64,000 bases of DNA, from the NCBI RefSeq assembly GCF_030867145.1, contig NC_134414.1, positions 21,594,518 through 21,658,517 of the forward strand, in the 5' to 3' direction. The DNA is from Opisthocomus hoazin. Taxonomy: Eukaryota > Chordata > Aves > Opisthocomiformes > Opisthocomidae. The first letter of the stretch is position 1; each line of letters starts with the position of its first letter. Of this stretch, positions 14,601 through 29,600 are shown piece after piece. The translations under genes were made by a program, and so were the position numbers. The notes below the pieces were generated by a model, which was given only the letters and a program-made list of their open reading frames with translations, ran no database searches and was not told where the DNA came from.

Positions 14601-17600
14601 AAACACCAAAACACAGAATAATTCATAGACTTTTTTTAAAGCTGGAAATAATGTATGTTCTGATTATAGCTCACCGTGGTTGCTTCTGAGTCTGGTTTTT
14701 CCTTGATTTTCTAAAGGAGAATAGCCAAGCAAAAGGTGATCTGAACCCCAGAAAGGAAGCTGAAGTGTTCTTTTGTGCTTGAGGATTTGTGCAGGATGAC
14801 ATTTTAAATTCTTTATGATCTAAAAATATTACAAAAATTCGATTTGTTTCAAGTTCTTACTAAATACAGTATTAAAATATACATAAAAAGTTATGTCTTC
14901 ATAAACAAATTTCTTTTGCTTACCTTTTATGCCAGGAAAATCCAGTTTTATTAACTTTTTTGGACAGACTATGTGACATGCTGGTTTATAATTACTAACT
15001 AGAAGACTAAGAGCAAGACAAACAGGTCTAAACTTTCAAAAAGTATTATTGGTTTTGGGTGATGCACGTGAGATAAATGACGCTGATTTTCAGAAAGTAA
15101 TCAGCACTCAACCAATTGAAAACTGCAACTGTTTTAAAATACAGGCAAATTAGACATTTGAAAGCTGAGGCACCCACAATCATTAGTCACTTTCTTTTCA
15201 CCTCTTTAAGAAATACAAATATGACAACCCTGAATATACAATGGTTTAATAGACTGTAATGTAACTATATAACAGTAATTCAGACTAAGATGTCTTCCGT
15301 ATCATACTATTCTTGATGATGGGATTCCCATGGCCACTGGAGTACATTTTTTCTGCTACAAAAACTGCATATCAGAACTGTATTTTAAGTGCAAGATATC
15401 ATGAGTGCTTTCTTTGGGAAGGTTATGATTTGATTTCTTCAAATGGAACATAAATGCAGTTTGCCTGTAAAAGCAGCTGGCAATTGGTGTGAAGGAGAGG
15501 ATGAGTATTGCTCATAGTTTAGGAAAGAAATTGCAGGGTCTGCTATTAAAACATGCCACAGGAAACCGGAGGACGTACGGAAACAAGACTTCACTCAGGA
15601 ATAAGGCACTGCATCTTTTTTTTCCCTCATTTAAAACATCACATGCCTGAAGCAATAAAACAGCCTGAAAATGGCTTATCCAATGACTGTAGGAGAAAGC
15701 AAAGCCAGAGATGAGAGCAAAGTGTCACTGATAACAACAGCTAGGGGCAGCATTTCGGACCTAGTCCAAAATGAAGTGAATAATTAATGTCATGTGATTT
15801 AAATCCTGTGTGTAACGCATGGCTTTCACTTCCGTGACAATCGCTGTGTATTACAAAATGCTGCATCCTTTACCCCTTCCAGAGCCTAATGTCTTGGTGG
15901 CATTGTTTGACATGACAATGAAGGTGACATCGGGAGAGTCCTAACAGCACTCTGCCGTAGCCAGGATGGTCTAGGGATGTAGACAAAGCAAAGCTTGCAG
16001 GTAGATGTAGTACCTTTTATTAACCCAACCTATACAGTTGGAAATATCAGACAAGACTCTGAGGCACACAACCTCTTCTTCAGATCTGAAACAGAAACAG
16101 CAGCTTTCAGAGTTAAATACTAGAGAAGAATTACACAGAGTTTAGTTGGCCAATGCATCAATTAGACCACCTCAGAAAAACAGTAGATAACTGTGGACTA
16201 GAGGGGGTGTTGGGGAAAAATGGTCAGGAAAGAGAAAGATCTGTTCTTTGTAGGTCAGTAGTTTCAGGAAAATTTTTAGGGTTTCACTTTTCTTTTGAAA
16301 TACATGAGACTGCTTCCAGTTGCTATGAAGCACAAACAGGTAGAGCTCAATGAAAAACATGCAGAAACGTGAATGGAATGAAAGCACGTACTATGCATGA
16401 AAATTATCTGGATGGAAGATGAAAAAGAAAGTACAGAATACCATGCTTGGAATAGAGACACCATATTTCTTGTGCATGGGCATACATGGGCAACAGGACC
16501 TGTGAAACCAGATCTCTAGAAGTTGCTTCTCGGTCAGTCCAACTTTCCAGGCTTTGTCACCCGCCCTGATAATCAGCACTGGCATGCCTTTAGCCCAGTG
16601 TTACCAGGAAAAGTTTTCCACTGGTACAGTCAAACCTCACTCACCCAAACCCAGATTACCTACCTATTCCCAATGTCTTTTAGGTGCTTCTAGTTTCTTT
16701 AAGAAAACTAGAGAAAACTGAAACAGTTTTTGTACAAAGCAAACATAACTGCTTTGACTGGGAAACCACCACTATATTTACTATAATTACAGCAACTTCA
16801 TCTTGACTAAGAAATTTTTTACAGTGAGGACAATCAATCACTGGAACAACCTCCCCAGGGACGTGGTGGAGTCCCCATTGCTGGAGGTTTACAAGATGCG
16901 ACTGGACAGGATGCTACGTAACCTCATCCAGGCTCCCTTTTCCACTGAAGGCTGGGCCAGATGATCTTCCGATGTCCTTCCAACCTGGGTGGTTCTACGG
17001 TTCTAGCTATGGGATATCAGGAGTTTTCTGTTGTGACTCCCAGCTGTGCTTTTAACAGAAGCTGCTTAAAGAAACACAGTCATTTTGAAAGTATATCTCT
17101 GGTAAAACTTTGACATAAGAAGAAACTCAACGCAATTTCAGAAACTCTTTAGCTACTACACTCTGAAATACTCTAAGACATTGGTTTGTTGACCATTATA
17201 ACATAGATAAGTAAATGAAAAAATGCAACTCACTGGTGTTTTTGCTCTTCCTTAGCTGATGCTCTAATGGTGGTTTTAGCATTCTATTGACATCAATGTA
17301 TGTCGGAAATTTTTTTCTTTGTATTTCTTTGAACCATTCTCCAGTTGCTCCCTGCAGCCCTGTTTCAGACTTTTTTATCTTCAGAAGTTTGCTAGAAAGG
17401 GAAAAAAAACATTCCAATTTATTTTGAGCCATTTTAGATATTACAGGCACGTCATTAGGAACTCTCCCTGTTGTTCATTTAAGTATTTACAGTACATTTC
17501 TCAATATAATGACTTTTGAAAAGATACAGTGGGACATCATACATTCACAGCAATCACACAGAAGTTTTAGTGACAACAGAATTCTCCATTTTAACAATGA

Positions 17601-20600
17601 GATTACGTGACCAGGTTAAGTGGATGACACATATGCTTGCATTATTCTCTGCCTTGAAGAAATGAATCCTTTTTCCTTGCAAAATTGAGGTAATAATTCA
17701 TAAGCACTACAAAACTAATTGAAAGTAAGATTAAGTTCAGCCAATAATTGAATTAGAATAAATAATTTTCTAACAAAAGAATTATTTAAATATTTTTTCT
17801 CTCATTTAAGCAGAAGCAATGACAAGATTATTCTGAGGCCTTGACAGTGAAGTGCCCCACCACACATTTTCTTTGTAAAGGAGATTAATAAATAGTGAAT
17901 TCAGCTAATAGGTATTCATTCAACGTGTTCAACGAGTTTATCACATTTTCCCAGTTCCTTGCTGCATAGTGATTCTGCCTGTGTTTAATATGTATGGGAG
18001 CAACTAATAATGAATATGAATGTTCCACCACACAGAGGTGAAGGCTGAATAAGCTACACACACGCAGCTGCAACTGAAGAAGCTGTTTAGTAGCAAGTTC
18101 AGGTTTTACACCAAGAGGTCACAGGAATGAATTGTTTATCTGGACATAAAAGAAAAAGGTACAGTTGCAAAGGAGTTGGAATAGTGCAACGGACACGCAG
18201 AGTTACTTGTTTTCAAATGACAAATTGAGGAGCTACTGCAGAGACTACAGTGGAGGGCTACGAAGATGATGAGGGGACTGGAGCATCTCTCCTACGAGGA
18301 AAGGCTGAGGGAGCTGGGCTTGTTCAGCCTGAAGAAGAGAAGGCTGCGAGGGGACCTTATAAATGCCTATAAATATCTGAAGGGTGGGTGTCAGGAGGAT
18401 GGGGCCAGACTCTGCTCAGTGGTGCCCAGTGACAGGACAAGGGACAACAGGCACAAAATGAAGCATAGGAAGTTCCAGCTGAACATGAGGAAGAACTTCT
18501 TCCCTCTGAGGGTGACGGAGCACTGGAACAGGCTGCCCAGGGAGGTTGTGGATTCTTCTTCTCTGGAGACATTCAAGACCCGCCTGGACGCAGTCCTGTG
18601 CAGCCTGCTGTGGGTGACCCTGCTTCGGCAGGGGGGTTGGACTAGATGACCCACAGAGGTCCCTTCCAACCCCTACCATTCTGTGATTCTGTGAAATTAC
18701 GTTACACAAGTGCCTAAAGTACAGACGCAAACGCAGCAAATCCATGCCCCAGCAGATTCTGATGGCAACAGAACAAGACTTTGTGCACAGCCTGGAGATG
18801 TAATACCAATGTTTTAGCAAGGCTTTCATGTATATCTTCCACCTTAATCAGTGGTAGAACCCACGTCTAGGAATACAGATGCTCTCAGAGAACGTAAATT
18901 ATTTCAGTTATCAATTTAAATAAAAACTCATGTTCTCTGAGACAACGTTACTTCACAAAACAAACTTGAAATTAAATATCTAGCCTGGAAACGGATGCAT
19001 TTCCATCTGGAGTTGATACAGGGTGTATTGTCCATATCACACCTCTTGTTCGTCTGGTCGCATCTGAAGATTAGGAGGGCAGGAGACAGACATTTTTGGC
19101 ATATGAGTATCTCCCTTGGGGAAGATGACACAGACACACACACAAGCACCAGCCATTTGCCAGAAATTCATTACAAAGGCAAAAATGTTAATCACCACAG
19201 ACATTGCCGCACCACGGGAGTGACTAAGCGCCGTGAAGGCTTTCTGCAGCGCGGAAAGCAGCCTGGCAGCAGCGCGGAGCGGGAGGAGCCGAGGACCGAG
19301 GCGCTCTGCGGCGCCAGCTCCGTGACCTCACTCCTGCGGCCTCAGCAGAGGGGATCCGAGGCACCGCGAGGAGTAAACGCACCGGGAGGAGCAAAAGCAC
19401 CTGCAGCCCCAGCCGTCTCCCGGATAACAAGCCCAGTGCAGACCATCTCCTCAGACCAACCCCCCCCCCCCCCCCCCCGCGGGCTCCCCACACCCGCCCT
19501 GCTCCGCCGAGCGCGGCCACGGCGCCCCCTGGCGGCGGAAGGCCGCCCCGCCCCCGCGCTGCTCCCGGTCACCTGGACGCATCCCGCAGAGCAGTAAGAA
19601 TACACACACCCCCCCCCGACAGGGACCGCACCAGGCACGGCGTGAACACCCCCTCACCGCACCAATGCGCGACAAGCCTGGCGCCGACACTGGGCCGGCG
19701 TTAATACTCCAGAGCCGTGGGGTCGGAGCCGCGCTGCCGCCCCCCGCGCGGGACATCGACCCCGCAGGTCGCTGCGCTGTGCTTACAGCCACACGCACAC
19801 TGAACCCTACACATAGGGTATGTAACCCACAGCTATGCGAGTGCCGAACAATATTAATAAGATACAGAATGCATAGCTGCAATATCGGATGACAATTAAA
19901 CGTTTCGCAGTGGCGATGACTCCCAGCCAAACCACATCATCTCCCTGTGTACCTGCTCCAGCGAGTCTGCGTGCCCCCTCCTGACACCAGCGAACGACAG
20001 CTGTGACCCAGCAGGAAAGCCCGTCTGGAGAAACCACCACAGCAGAAGATGGTATCTGCAGTCAGAATTGCAACGAAGTTGCCTTTGAGGCAGCGCTACT
20101 GTTACTCAGGTTGCAAATTACGTATTGAGACACTGCTCCCTACCAGTGTCAAAACACCTGCTGCCCTCTGAACCCACTGTGGTAATCCTGCTTCCCTGTC
20201 TGCTCCATCCATCCATCCATCCATCCATCCATCCATCCATCCATCCATCCATCCATCCATCCATCCATCCTTCCTCCTCGCTTCTCTACAGCCACTTTGG
20301 ACGCTCGCAGCCACTTCCCTCTGAGAGGAGACACCACCACTGTGACTGGGGAAAAGTACCTGCAAGCTGTTGCAGGATTAAAGGCAACGCCATTCCCAGG
20401 ATAACCTACAGGAGACTGCTCCACAAACCGGAGCAGGCGGCAATCCGAAATGACCTCACAGGCTACACCTCGTTACCTTTTCCCATCTATTATCCCACAC
20501 AGCATCTAAACTAATGAATCACCCACGAGCATTTCCTCTGCGCTGTTTTTAAAAACATCTCTTCCTTATTGGCACGAGGATGGCTCCGTATTTCTCACAC

Positions 20601-23600
20601 AGACATCTCCAGGGGAAAGTTAACCTAAATGTTTGTATGTGCCAGACTTTCATGTGGGTTATTTCAAATCTTGTGAAAAGCGCTGCAGCCTCCCCCTGCC
20701 ACTTCCTGCGAGGATAACAAGGACCTTTAATCGCTGCTGTAAGAGGAAAGGTATTTACCATCTTCATCCTGAATATAAAGCAGGAGACAGATGTGTAAGG
20801 TAGGAGAAACTGGGTTGCCAAACAGGACGTCTGGGGACATCTCTGCCGCTTGCAGGGGACAGAGGACTCAATCCCGCTTTTGCCAAAGCAGAAATTCGGA
20901 TTCCTATTGATCTCAGTAGAAGCAGGATTGGGCCGTAAGGGACTCTCACCACACACCTCACGAGAGAGCAGACAGACAGCAACCACCAAGCACGAGGAAT
21001 TGCACTGGGTGAAGGATAAGCAGACCAGTATTTGCTCACTGGATCAAAGCTCTCCGTGTCTGAGAAGACAAGGCTGAAAGGACTGCAAATAAAAACAGGG
21101 CCAAAAGCATTGGATAAAAACTACAGCAGGGCAGATAATTTGCAAAAACATTACCTAAAACAAGCTTATGTCTTACTCTGTTTGTATTCCTTTGTCTAAA
21201 AGAAAAGGCTAGAAATTTTAAAAAATAGTGCCTGAAGAACCAGTTCTTTCCTATTTTTTTTGCTTCAACTGATCACCTTCCCACTGTTTTATACATTATG
21301 CCGTACTGGTGACCTCTGCACCTCTATCATTTCTACGGCCAGTTAATCTTCTAGAAAACTCTGATTGTTACCACAGCCATGGGCAGCTGTAAAATGCATA
21401 TGCAAGAATATTTTCTTACTTATAATTCCCTTTAAGTCTATAAAAATAATTTACAGACATACTTTCAAGTTGCCATCTTATTTGAAAAGGAAAAAAAGGG
21501 GAAGTGTTACTGACAACGGCAAAGACTACCACAGCTGAAGTAATCTGAAAAAATTATTATCCGCCATTTCATAGAAACATACGACAGCAGTAACAACAAC
21601 ATTCTGGTTTCCAAGGTGCCAGAGAAGCTCCTGTGCCAGGTTAATCCTACCAGGAAGAAAAATGATACACAGAGCCAAGATACTCTTTCCTAGCACGTCA
21701 GACACACAATAGGTCTATTTTCTAAGGCAGTTTGTGTTCTTGGTAGCTGGTAATATTTTTACTCACATTAGAGCAACCTCTTGTTTATTTTCTTTCTTAC
21801 TGTTTTCTCTTTGGTTAATGTTAATAAACCAAGTCAGCTTCATTATTACATGTAAAACATTATGCAAAAGTAGGTGAATCAGAGAGGAAATCTGACTCCC
21901 GTGTTTTGGTTGCACACACTGAAGACAATGCAAAAAGATTGAACTGAAAACACACTTGATTTTTCTTTGGGTTTTGTATTTGTAAAATTAAGCATTTCTG
22001 CAGCAATCCTCTGAAAAATCAAGGCCCCCTATATTTTGATGAACAAAATGTTGTGTTGGAAATAATGCTTGAATCTAACCTGTTAGGTCGTTGCTAATCA
22101 ACCACTCAGATGTTAATTTCTCTTCTCCCAAAATACTACTTTTCTATCTAAGTCTTCATCCTTTTCATTATTATTACTGCTGCTGTCATTTTTTGTTGTT
22201 ATGTATTGATTTTATAATGCCCATTGGCCCACTAAGTTGCCTTCAGAAGACCTATTTGCCTGAATATGTGACCAATAAAACTTAAGATGTATATGGGCAA
22301 AGAGGATGTGCCACAACAAGGCAAACCGAGGAGTCTGTTGGTTCGGTGTTTCCTTCTGACCACGACCCAAATGCCAATAAATGTAATGGAAGGACTTTCA
22401 CTGCCCTGAGCAGGCGTCTGGTCAGGCTGCTAGAGAGTCACCCAGCGGTGACAACCCTGGATGGAAAAGAGTCACTGGAATTGCCAGCAAAGGTTCACCT
22501 GAAGGACAGGAGAAACACTTCACAGCCCGACACTGAACTGTATGGGATATGTTTTCAACCTCATTTTGACAGGGGCATCAAGTTGCCAGCTCACAACTAT
22601 CCCTAAATATTTAGATTCCAGAGATGTGCAAAACCAGGAGATGGAAGCAGGGAGAAAGTGAAAAGGGAATTAATCTTCTCCAGTTTTTCTCCCAAACTGT
22701 ACATTTAAAGGTAGAAGTACTTTAAACACAAAGATACCACTTCTGCACATGATTTTAATACCCACCCTGTAGTACCCTTTCAAGCAGCAAGTAGGGCTAC
22801 TTCAGCAGATAGTTGCAAACAGTAAATGTCATTCTGACCCCAGAACACTTTACTGACAATAGACATCAGATTCACACATGGATATAGGCAGCAAATATGC
22901 GAGTTAAAGGCAGAACATCTTTTCTGCCCTTACTGACGTTCTACCTCATCCACTCATGGGGAAAATCCTTCTATTTTCACCTCTCATATTTTTAATTAAA
23001 AAGCAGAAAAATCACAAAATCTGACATTATTACGCTACCTCTATTCAGCAGATTTATTCTTTTAAATTAAAGCTGATCACCTGCTTTGAGGTAGCCTAAT
23101 ACGGTGGCAATGTGTACATTCATTACGCACAATCCACAAAGGCGGCGAGACTATCAGCGTACATGAAACATTCTCATTGGACTCCCACTGAATACTTCTT
23201 TCCACTCTATAACTCACAATGTCTCTCGTGTCTACAATTTTTGAACTTAAGCACCCTCTGTACAGCAGCTAAAAGTTACCTCTGTTTTTTCCCAAAGCAT
23301 TAACTTCTCATATGAAACTATATGAAACAAATATACTGCAAATGACTTACTCTAGCTGCTGTTTTCCATCACCGAGTCCAACACTCCATTTCCCCTTGAA
23401 ACTTCTGTCTGTTCCCCTGGGCAAGAGCACAGACTGACACTTTCCTTTGAAAGAGAAAACTAGGAAATGTCGCAAGGGCAAGGATGAGGTTCATTCTCAT
23501 GCTGACCACATAACTCCTCTCTGGTCTGGCAGCTCAGGAATCACAAGTTCTTCGTTAAAGCTCACAAACCAGAAGCTCAATAACTGTCTTCATAAAGTTA

Positions 23601-26600
23601 AGCTTTTAAAGCACAGAGCATTGAAAACAGATCACGGGAGCTGAGGGTGATTAATCACCCATCTTGAGCTGTAGCAATACAGCAAAACATTACTGAAACA
23701 CGAAACTATTTCTTTAGTAGCTACCCTGAGTTTACAGTGAAAACATTATTTCAGCCCCGCTGGAACAAATACAAAAGGCTCTAAGTATATATCTTTTAAT
23801 TGAGTTTATACATACTTAGGATATGAAAGCTTTGAGTCCTTTGGGCAGCTGGTCAACAAGAGTGAATGAGACGAAATACCGCTAGTAATGTCACAACTGT
23901 TGGTGACTCTCCAGCTCAGGCTGCCTCTGCCATTTCCTCTACATGGGAAAGCCCTACTCTGAGAATGTTTTACAGATGATTTACAGCCTTTCTGTACAGG
24001 CCGCAAATGACAGGTCAAAAAAAAAGGGTGTTACTTTATCATGCTGTCAATATCCACAAGCTACCTACCAATATTATATGGTAATAACAAAACAAATCCA
24101 TGATGCAATGGAAAGGAAGGCTACCTATCATTTTTAAAGTGTGTCACATAGCTGCTGAATTGTAGTAATTAATATCTCTAAAGAGATTACTTCATTAATA
24201 GGAATTCCTATTAGCATTAATACATGGTAATAGGTGCAATGGATATAATTCTCCATGCAAAGATTCTGATTTGTTTGCAAGGATAGCTGTAGTCTCAATC
24301 CAAAAACACTGCATGACAAGAGCATGTTTTGGGCTCCTGAATTTTTGTCCCGAAAATCTCACACGGAAATATAGGGAAATACAGATGTATATCATATGTG
24401 CTGTATCATAGGTTGGAAGGCTGAGGATCAGGTCTTCTTAGGTCTCCCAGTACATCTGAAGCTAATGATTAACAGCAGACATATTTACTCTTCCAGGGTA
24501 GTGCTGCTAGTTGACTGTGAGATCTTTCATGAATATTGATAGCATGCAAAGAAGACAACCATCTATGCAAGTAATTTACAGCTCAGCCATGTATTACAAA
24601 TGTAACAGCCTCCCAAAGACATATAATGCAGATGCTATTCCTCATGTTAATGTATGACTTTCTTCCTGCAGAATCTTTTCTGAGTAAAAATATAAGGGGA
24701 AAACCAAGAAAACAGAGACACTGGCCAGGTAAGAACTCTGAATGAGGGGAATTGGTTTCAAATGAAGACAAAGGTCTCACCTCTGCAAGCAGGTTTGTGT
24801 ATGATAGCCCTTGGGTCTGGACAGAGCTCTAAAATTTAGAGGCTCCAGACGGGCTTAGACATTTGTTTGTACAGAGCTAAGCTTGAAGCCTCGGGCTCTC
24901 AAAATACACCTTTGCAATCTCAGGTATTTGTGCAGTCTCACACAGAGCTGAAGCAAGATTCTGGTCAACTCAAGTAAGACAGAAGGTCAGAGTGTACCTG
25001 TGCACAGTTTATGTGTTACCGTAACACTACAAAAGCCTCGTTTACACTGTTTTAAATTAAGGAAAGCAGTCATAAGAATAAATGTAAGCTCTAAAAGTTG
25101 TCACAGCAGATCTTTTTCATCTGGAAATATAAAGCTTATATATATGCATATAATGTACACTTACACAGATCCTCTGCTATAGTAGCTTAGAATCTCATAA
25201 TTTATCACAAATCTTCCACTGGAAACAGAAATATACTTTTAAATATAATATTTATATGCATAATATTTTATATATATACATGTAAATCTATATTTGAGAA
25301 CACGCAAATCTATAGTACAGGAAGAAGCAGACTGCAGAGACCCTAGCCACACTGCTGCAGCTTTGCTTCACTGCAGCTCTGCAGTCAGGCCCCCGTATCC
25401 AGAAATCCAAAGATATGGCAAGCAGAAGTATTGCAGTTCCTTGATTATTCCAACCACAAATTAAATGGTGTGTAATTAACAAGCAATAAAGTGCAAACAG
25501 ACCGCACTTATCATCATTTACTCTTAGTTTTTGTTTTGTGGTTGTGATGTGTTTGGTCACCGTTAGTATGGTAGCAGTACACATACCTATTTATTTCTGA
25601 GGTAAGACTGATAAAAAGAACATAGTTTCTGGTAGGAGTTTAAAATGCAGGCATGGAAATACAGCTTATTATATTTAAGAGTGTTAACATAATAATCTAG
25701 CTGCAAAAAAAGGATTAGAAAGACATTTCATGTGAACATCTACAAGCACAAATCCTCAAGAAAGAGTCCTCATTTTTCCCTACTTGCTTTAAGGCATTTC
25801 TCGCATGAAATATATAAGTTGTGAAACTTTTCAGACTGTCAGCTCCAGAGAATTAAGTATTTTTTCAATTTAAAGCAAGTACAGCAAGGGGCGAACTGAG
25901 GTCATTCCTTAGTCTGTATGGGCCCATGTTAAAGTTATGGAACACAGAAGAAAATGGAGTCTCAGTGCCCAAAGCTCAAAACTTCTTTGGGCCAAACTCC
26001 ACTCGATTTGAAAACTAGATTCAGAGAGCAAAAAGATTTTAAAGGATGCTTAAATTCAGTATATATAAGCCACTGACAAAACCTAAATTTTAAAGAAGAA
26101 AAGGAGACGGACACATGCAACATTTTTCAAATGCTGTCAAAACAGTATCTCATACAAACCAACGAACATCAGCTGAAGTCTTGACATTGAGCCCAGCAAG
26201 CTTTGCTCTCAGCCGTTAGCCAGGTCTCTCCAAGAGCCATGTCTACAGGAGGGGCAAGTGCTGCATGTCCAGGCGGACCCAAGACTCTGAAGTACCTCAG
26301 GGACCAAACCCAGCAAACCTCCAGCACCTTGGGCTTCACCACGAAAAGCATGTGCTGCAGCCTTTGACAGGTTTACAAGACACATGTAATGTGAATGCAC
26401 CTCTGGAGCACAGCTGTGCCAGCACTGGGGGAGATACCCAGCCTGGACATGAATCAGACATGTTCCTGCGCAACACTTTTTGGAGTTCCTGGCATAATCT
26501 ATTTAATATTTCTGAAATATGTGCAATGACTTGAAGGTGTTGGGACACAGTGTATAGAAGCTGTCAGCACCTGAAAACATTTCTGGAGTGCTTCCAAGGC

Positions 26601-29600
26601 TGCTCACTGCACAGTGATATTCATTCCTTCCCTTGCAGCAATGACAGGCAGCGCACGTCACACTTCACTGGCATTACCTGCCAGAGGCCCAGTGACCCTA
26701 CTGCACATGCCACTGGCATTACAAACAACTTTTAATAGACATATAGTAAGAAAGCTGAGCTAAAGTGAGAGTGACCACACTTTGCTGATGTTTTCAGTAT
26801 TTCAGACAGTTCTCTTCTCCATGCACCTCCATGACTCTTTGCTTGCTTAATACGGGAAGCTGTCTTCTTCCACCTGATGGCCACTTCCAATTCATAGAAT
26901 CATAGAATAGAATCATAGAATCGTTAAGGTTGGAAAAGACCTCTAAGATCATCAAATCCAACCCACTAATGTAAATGATTATTTTTACTTCTGCATTTGA
27001 ATTATGGAGGGGACAGAGGGTATTGAGGACATATACACATCACTATTGGAAAGGTCAAACCTGGGAAGTGCACAGACTTCCTACAAAGTGCATGAGTCCT
27101 TAACTGGGTCACAGCTCCACAGAAAAACTAACAAAATCAGACTATTCCGCATTAGCTATTCCAGAATAACTCCCGATATTGACTGACTACTCCATAGTTG
27201 ATGCTAGCTTGTACTCTTGTGCCTCACCTATTTATTCTTGAAGCCTGGTCAATTTATCCATATATACACAGCCCAATTAATTCTACTTTCTCTATTAAAC
27301 TTGGACTTAGAAAATGTCTACCCATGGGCTTAACTGCAAGCCTTAGCTTAAATCTCATCAGTTTCAACAAGTATCTCCTTTTTGGCACCCCTAGTGGCAT
27401 CAACAAGTAGGCTAGATAATAATAATCATTATGATTTTCATTTTTACAGTATTTTGTCACTTGACAATGCAAACATTGGTTTGAACCCTGGCACAAGGCC
27501 TGTGTTTGAATGAGCACAGATAAAAATGCCCTGAGTGTGTCCTTCCTTCTCCTGTGGGTTTGGCTGCTGGGGCCCAGGGCCAGGTGGAAAGAGCAGAGCT
27601 GGTGGCCTTGGAGAAAGCTGTCACAAAGACGGCCAGCGGCCTCAGCAAGGGCCACCCCTCCCTCCCCTGGGAGCTGCTGTTAAACAGAGGCTGTCCCACT
27701 GGGCCTTGCCCCAGATGCGTCCCAGCTGTGTCTGTGCATGGCCACTGCCGTGCTGATCCGGGCCTTGACCCCCAGGCTGACGTCACAGCCTGGCTCCAGC
27801 CCAGCCACCCTAGCCCTGGCCTGCCCAGCCATCATGGGGCCATGGCTGACCCCAGTCACTGCCACCAGGCCTGGCCCTGACATGACTTCATGGTTTGACC
27901 TTGGCCCTGCGTCATCGCCATGGCCCTGCCCCATGATCACCGGGCTGTGGTGGACCATGGTTACTCTCACTGGCCCTGATTCTGACCCTGGCCCAAACCA
28001 TGGCCTGGCTTTGGGCCTGCCTCGCCACCATGGTGATCGGGCTGGGGCTGCACCCGGCTGTCTCGCTGGGAGGGCGGGAAGGTGGGACCCTGCCCTGCCA
28101 GCCCCATGGGGAGCTCCCGTGGCCCCAACAACGTGAAGAAAGAAGAAATACTTTTAGTACACTACCAGACATGCTCTTCCAAACATAACACACCTCAGCA
28201 GGTGCTTCTGGGTCTCACTCTGCCGCCACAAGCTATAGAAAGCCCCCTATGCTCAAACACAAAGAAGTGCAAAGCTTTGGAGGAAAGGACTGACCTTTCA
28301 TTAACACTGAAATAAGTTTACTACGAAAAGACAAGACCAAACGAGCTGGCAGCAATGCCTATCTGGACCCTGCTCCATACACCAGAGACTTCAGTTTAGT
28401 TAGTCCAGATGCACAGGGCTAAAAACTGAAACAGAAAACGGTACACACTGTGTCCACCCACCCCCAGCTGCCAACATCTGCTCCTCCTCAGCTCATGTGA
28501 AGCCCCAGTCCTTGACTTCAGGCCCCGCCACAAGACAGGATTATCAAAAAACAGCAATGGGGAAAAAAATTGATACGCAACTTAACTAATTGCCTTTGGT
28601 TACAGTACCCCCACTTGAATAAGGGGAGTCCTATAGTGGGATTATTTATGACACTAATTGTTTACCAAACTGAGCAAAGGTTTTTAAATCACAGTCTGCC
28701 CTGCCATTTTTGCTTCTGTTTACACTTGTTTAGCATATTAGTGCTTTAGGGCTTCAAGGACCTGTTTTCGTAAGTGTTTACAAACCACTAAACATGCAAG
28801 GTGGCACAGTATCAGTAATAAATAATAATAGTATCTCCTCCACAAACAAGACACAATGGAGCACTTGTGCCCTGAAACATCCCGGGTGGAGTATCTCTTA
28901 TGAAAGAATTTCTTTATTAATGCTTTGTCCAGGGATGGAGCTCCAGTGGAACAGCAATATACCCACGCAGTGCTGTCCTGGTATCCTGACTGCTCTCCTC
29001 ACCCCTGAAGCTTATGGGTATTTTGGGGTGGATTCTAAAAATTCTTTGTAATTATCAGGAGCTGGGCCCCTAATCTAGATCTCCTAACACCCAAGAAGTT
29101 ATTCTTCATTTCTGAGAGTGTGCGAGAGGGTCAACGGGACTACTTCTGTGAATAAGCCACAATAAAGGCTGCAATGTCAGACCCCTCAAACTGTCAGCAA
29201 GACAAAATAATTGAAGCACCAAGAGGGTGCTGAGGATGGCTGCACCTCTGCAACAAATGTCTTCCAACGTTATGAGTACGGAAAAAGCTAAAAAATATAC
29301 TCCCCACGCAGCGTTTTATTCCCTTCTTCTATTGCCAGACCAGTGAGAGCAGATGCAGTCAAGAGAATACCATAAGGAATTACTTGCAGCAAATTATGAA
29401 CTCAGTAAATGATCTGCCGTAAGGCAGTGTAAACAGTTGTGTCCTGTAAAAAATAACTACGTCCAAACGATCTGTTGTAGAGACTGTCTAGAACAAAATA
29501 AGGAGGGGATTCGTCTTTCCCACAAGAATCATGTTATTAATAGGTCACCAAGAGAGAAGCAGTGAGTGGTGCTGACTGTACCTCCCATTAATTTCTTCTG

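Larger units (their letters stand above)
14820..17233 (-). other. EXPH5: EXPH5 intron 2
   Basis: Contains a possible ancient repeat at about 15955-16145 and a CR1 3' fragment at about 16810-17008. No other feature is supported. Confidence 0.75.

Noticed and set aside
19224..19930. Several open frames of 98-200 codons on both strands at the intronic CpG block
   Set aside because: Overlapping frames on both strands with Gly/Ala/Arg/Pro-rich text are typical of GC-rich noncoding DNA; no motif or splice support.
27535..28193. Six overlapping frames of 62-132 codons on both strands
   Set aside because: Explained by the GC-rich minisatellite; repeated WP/GP/SHG-like text has no domain pattern.
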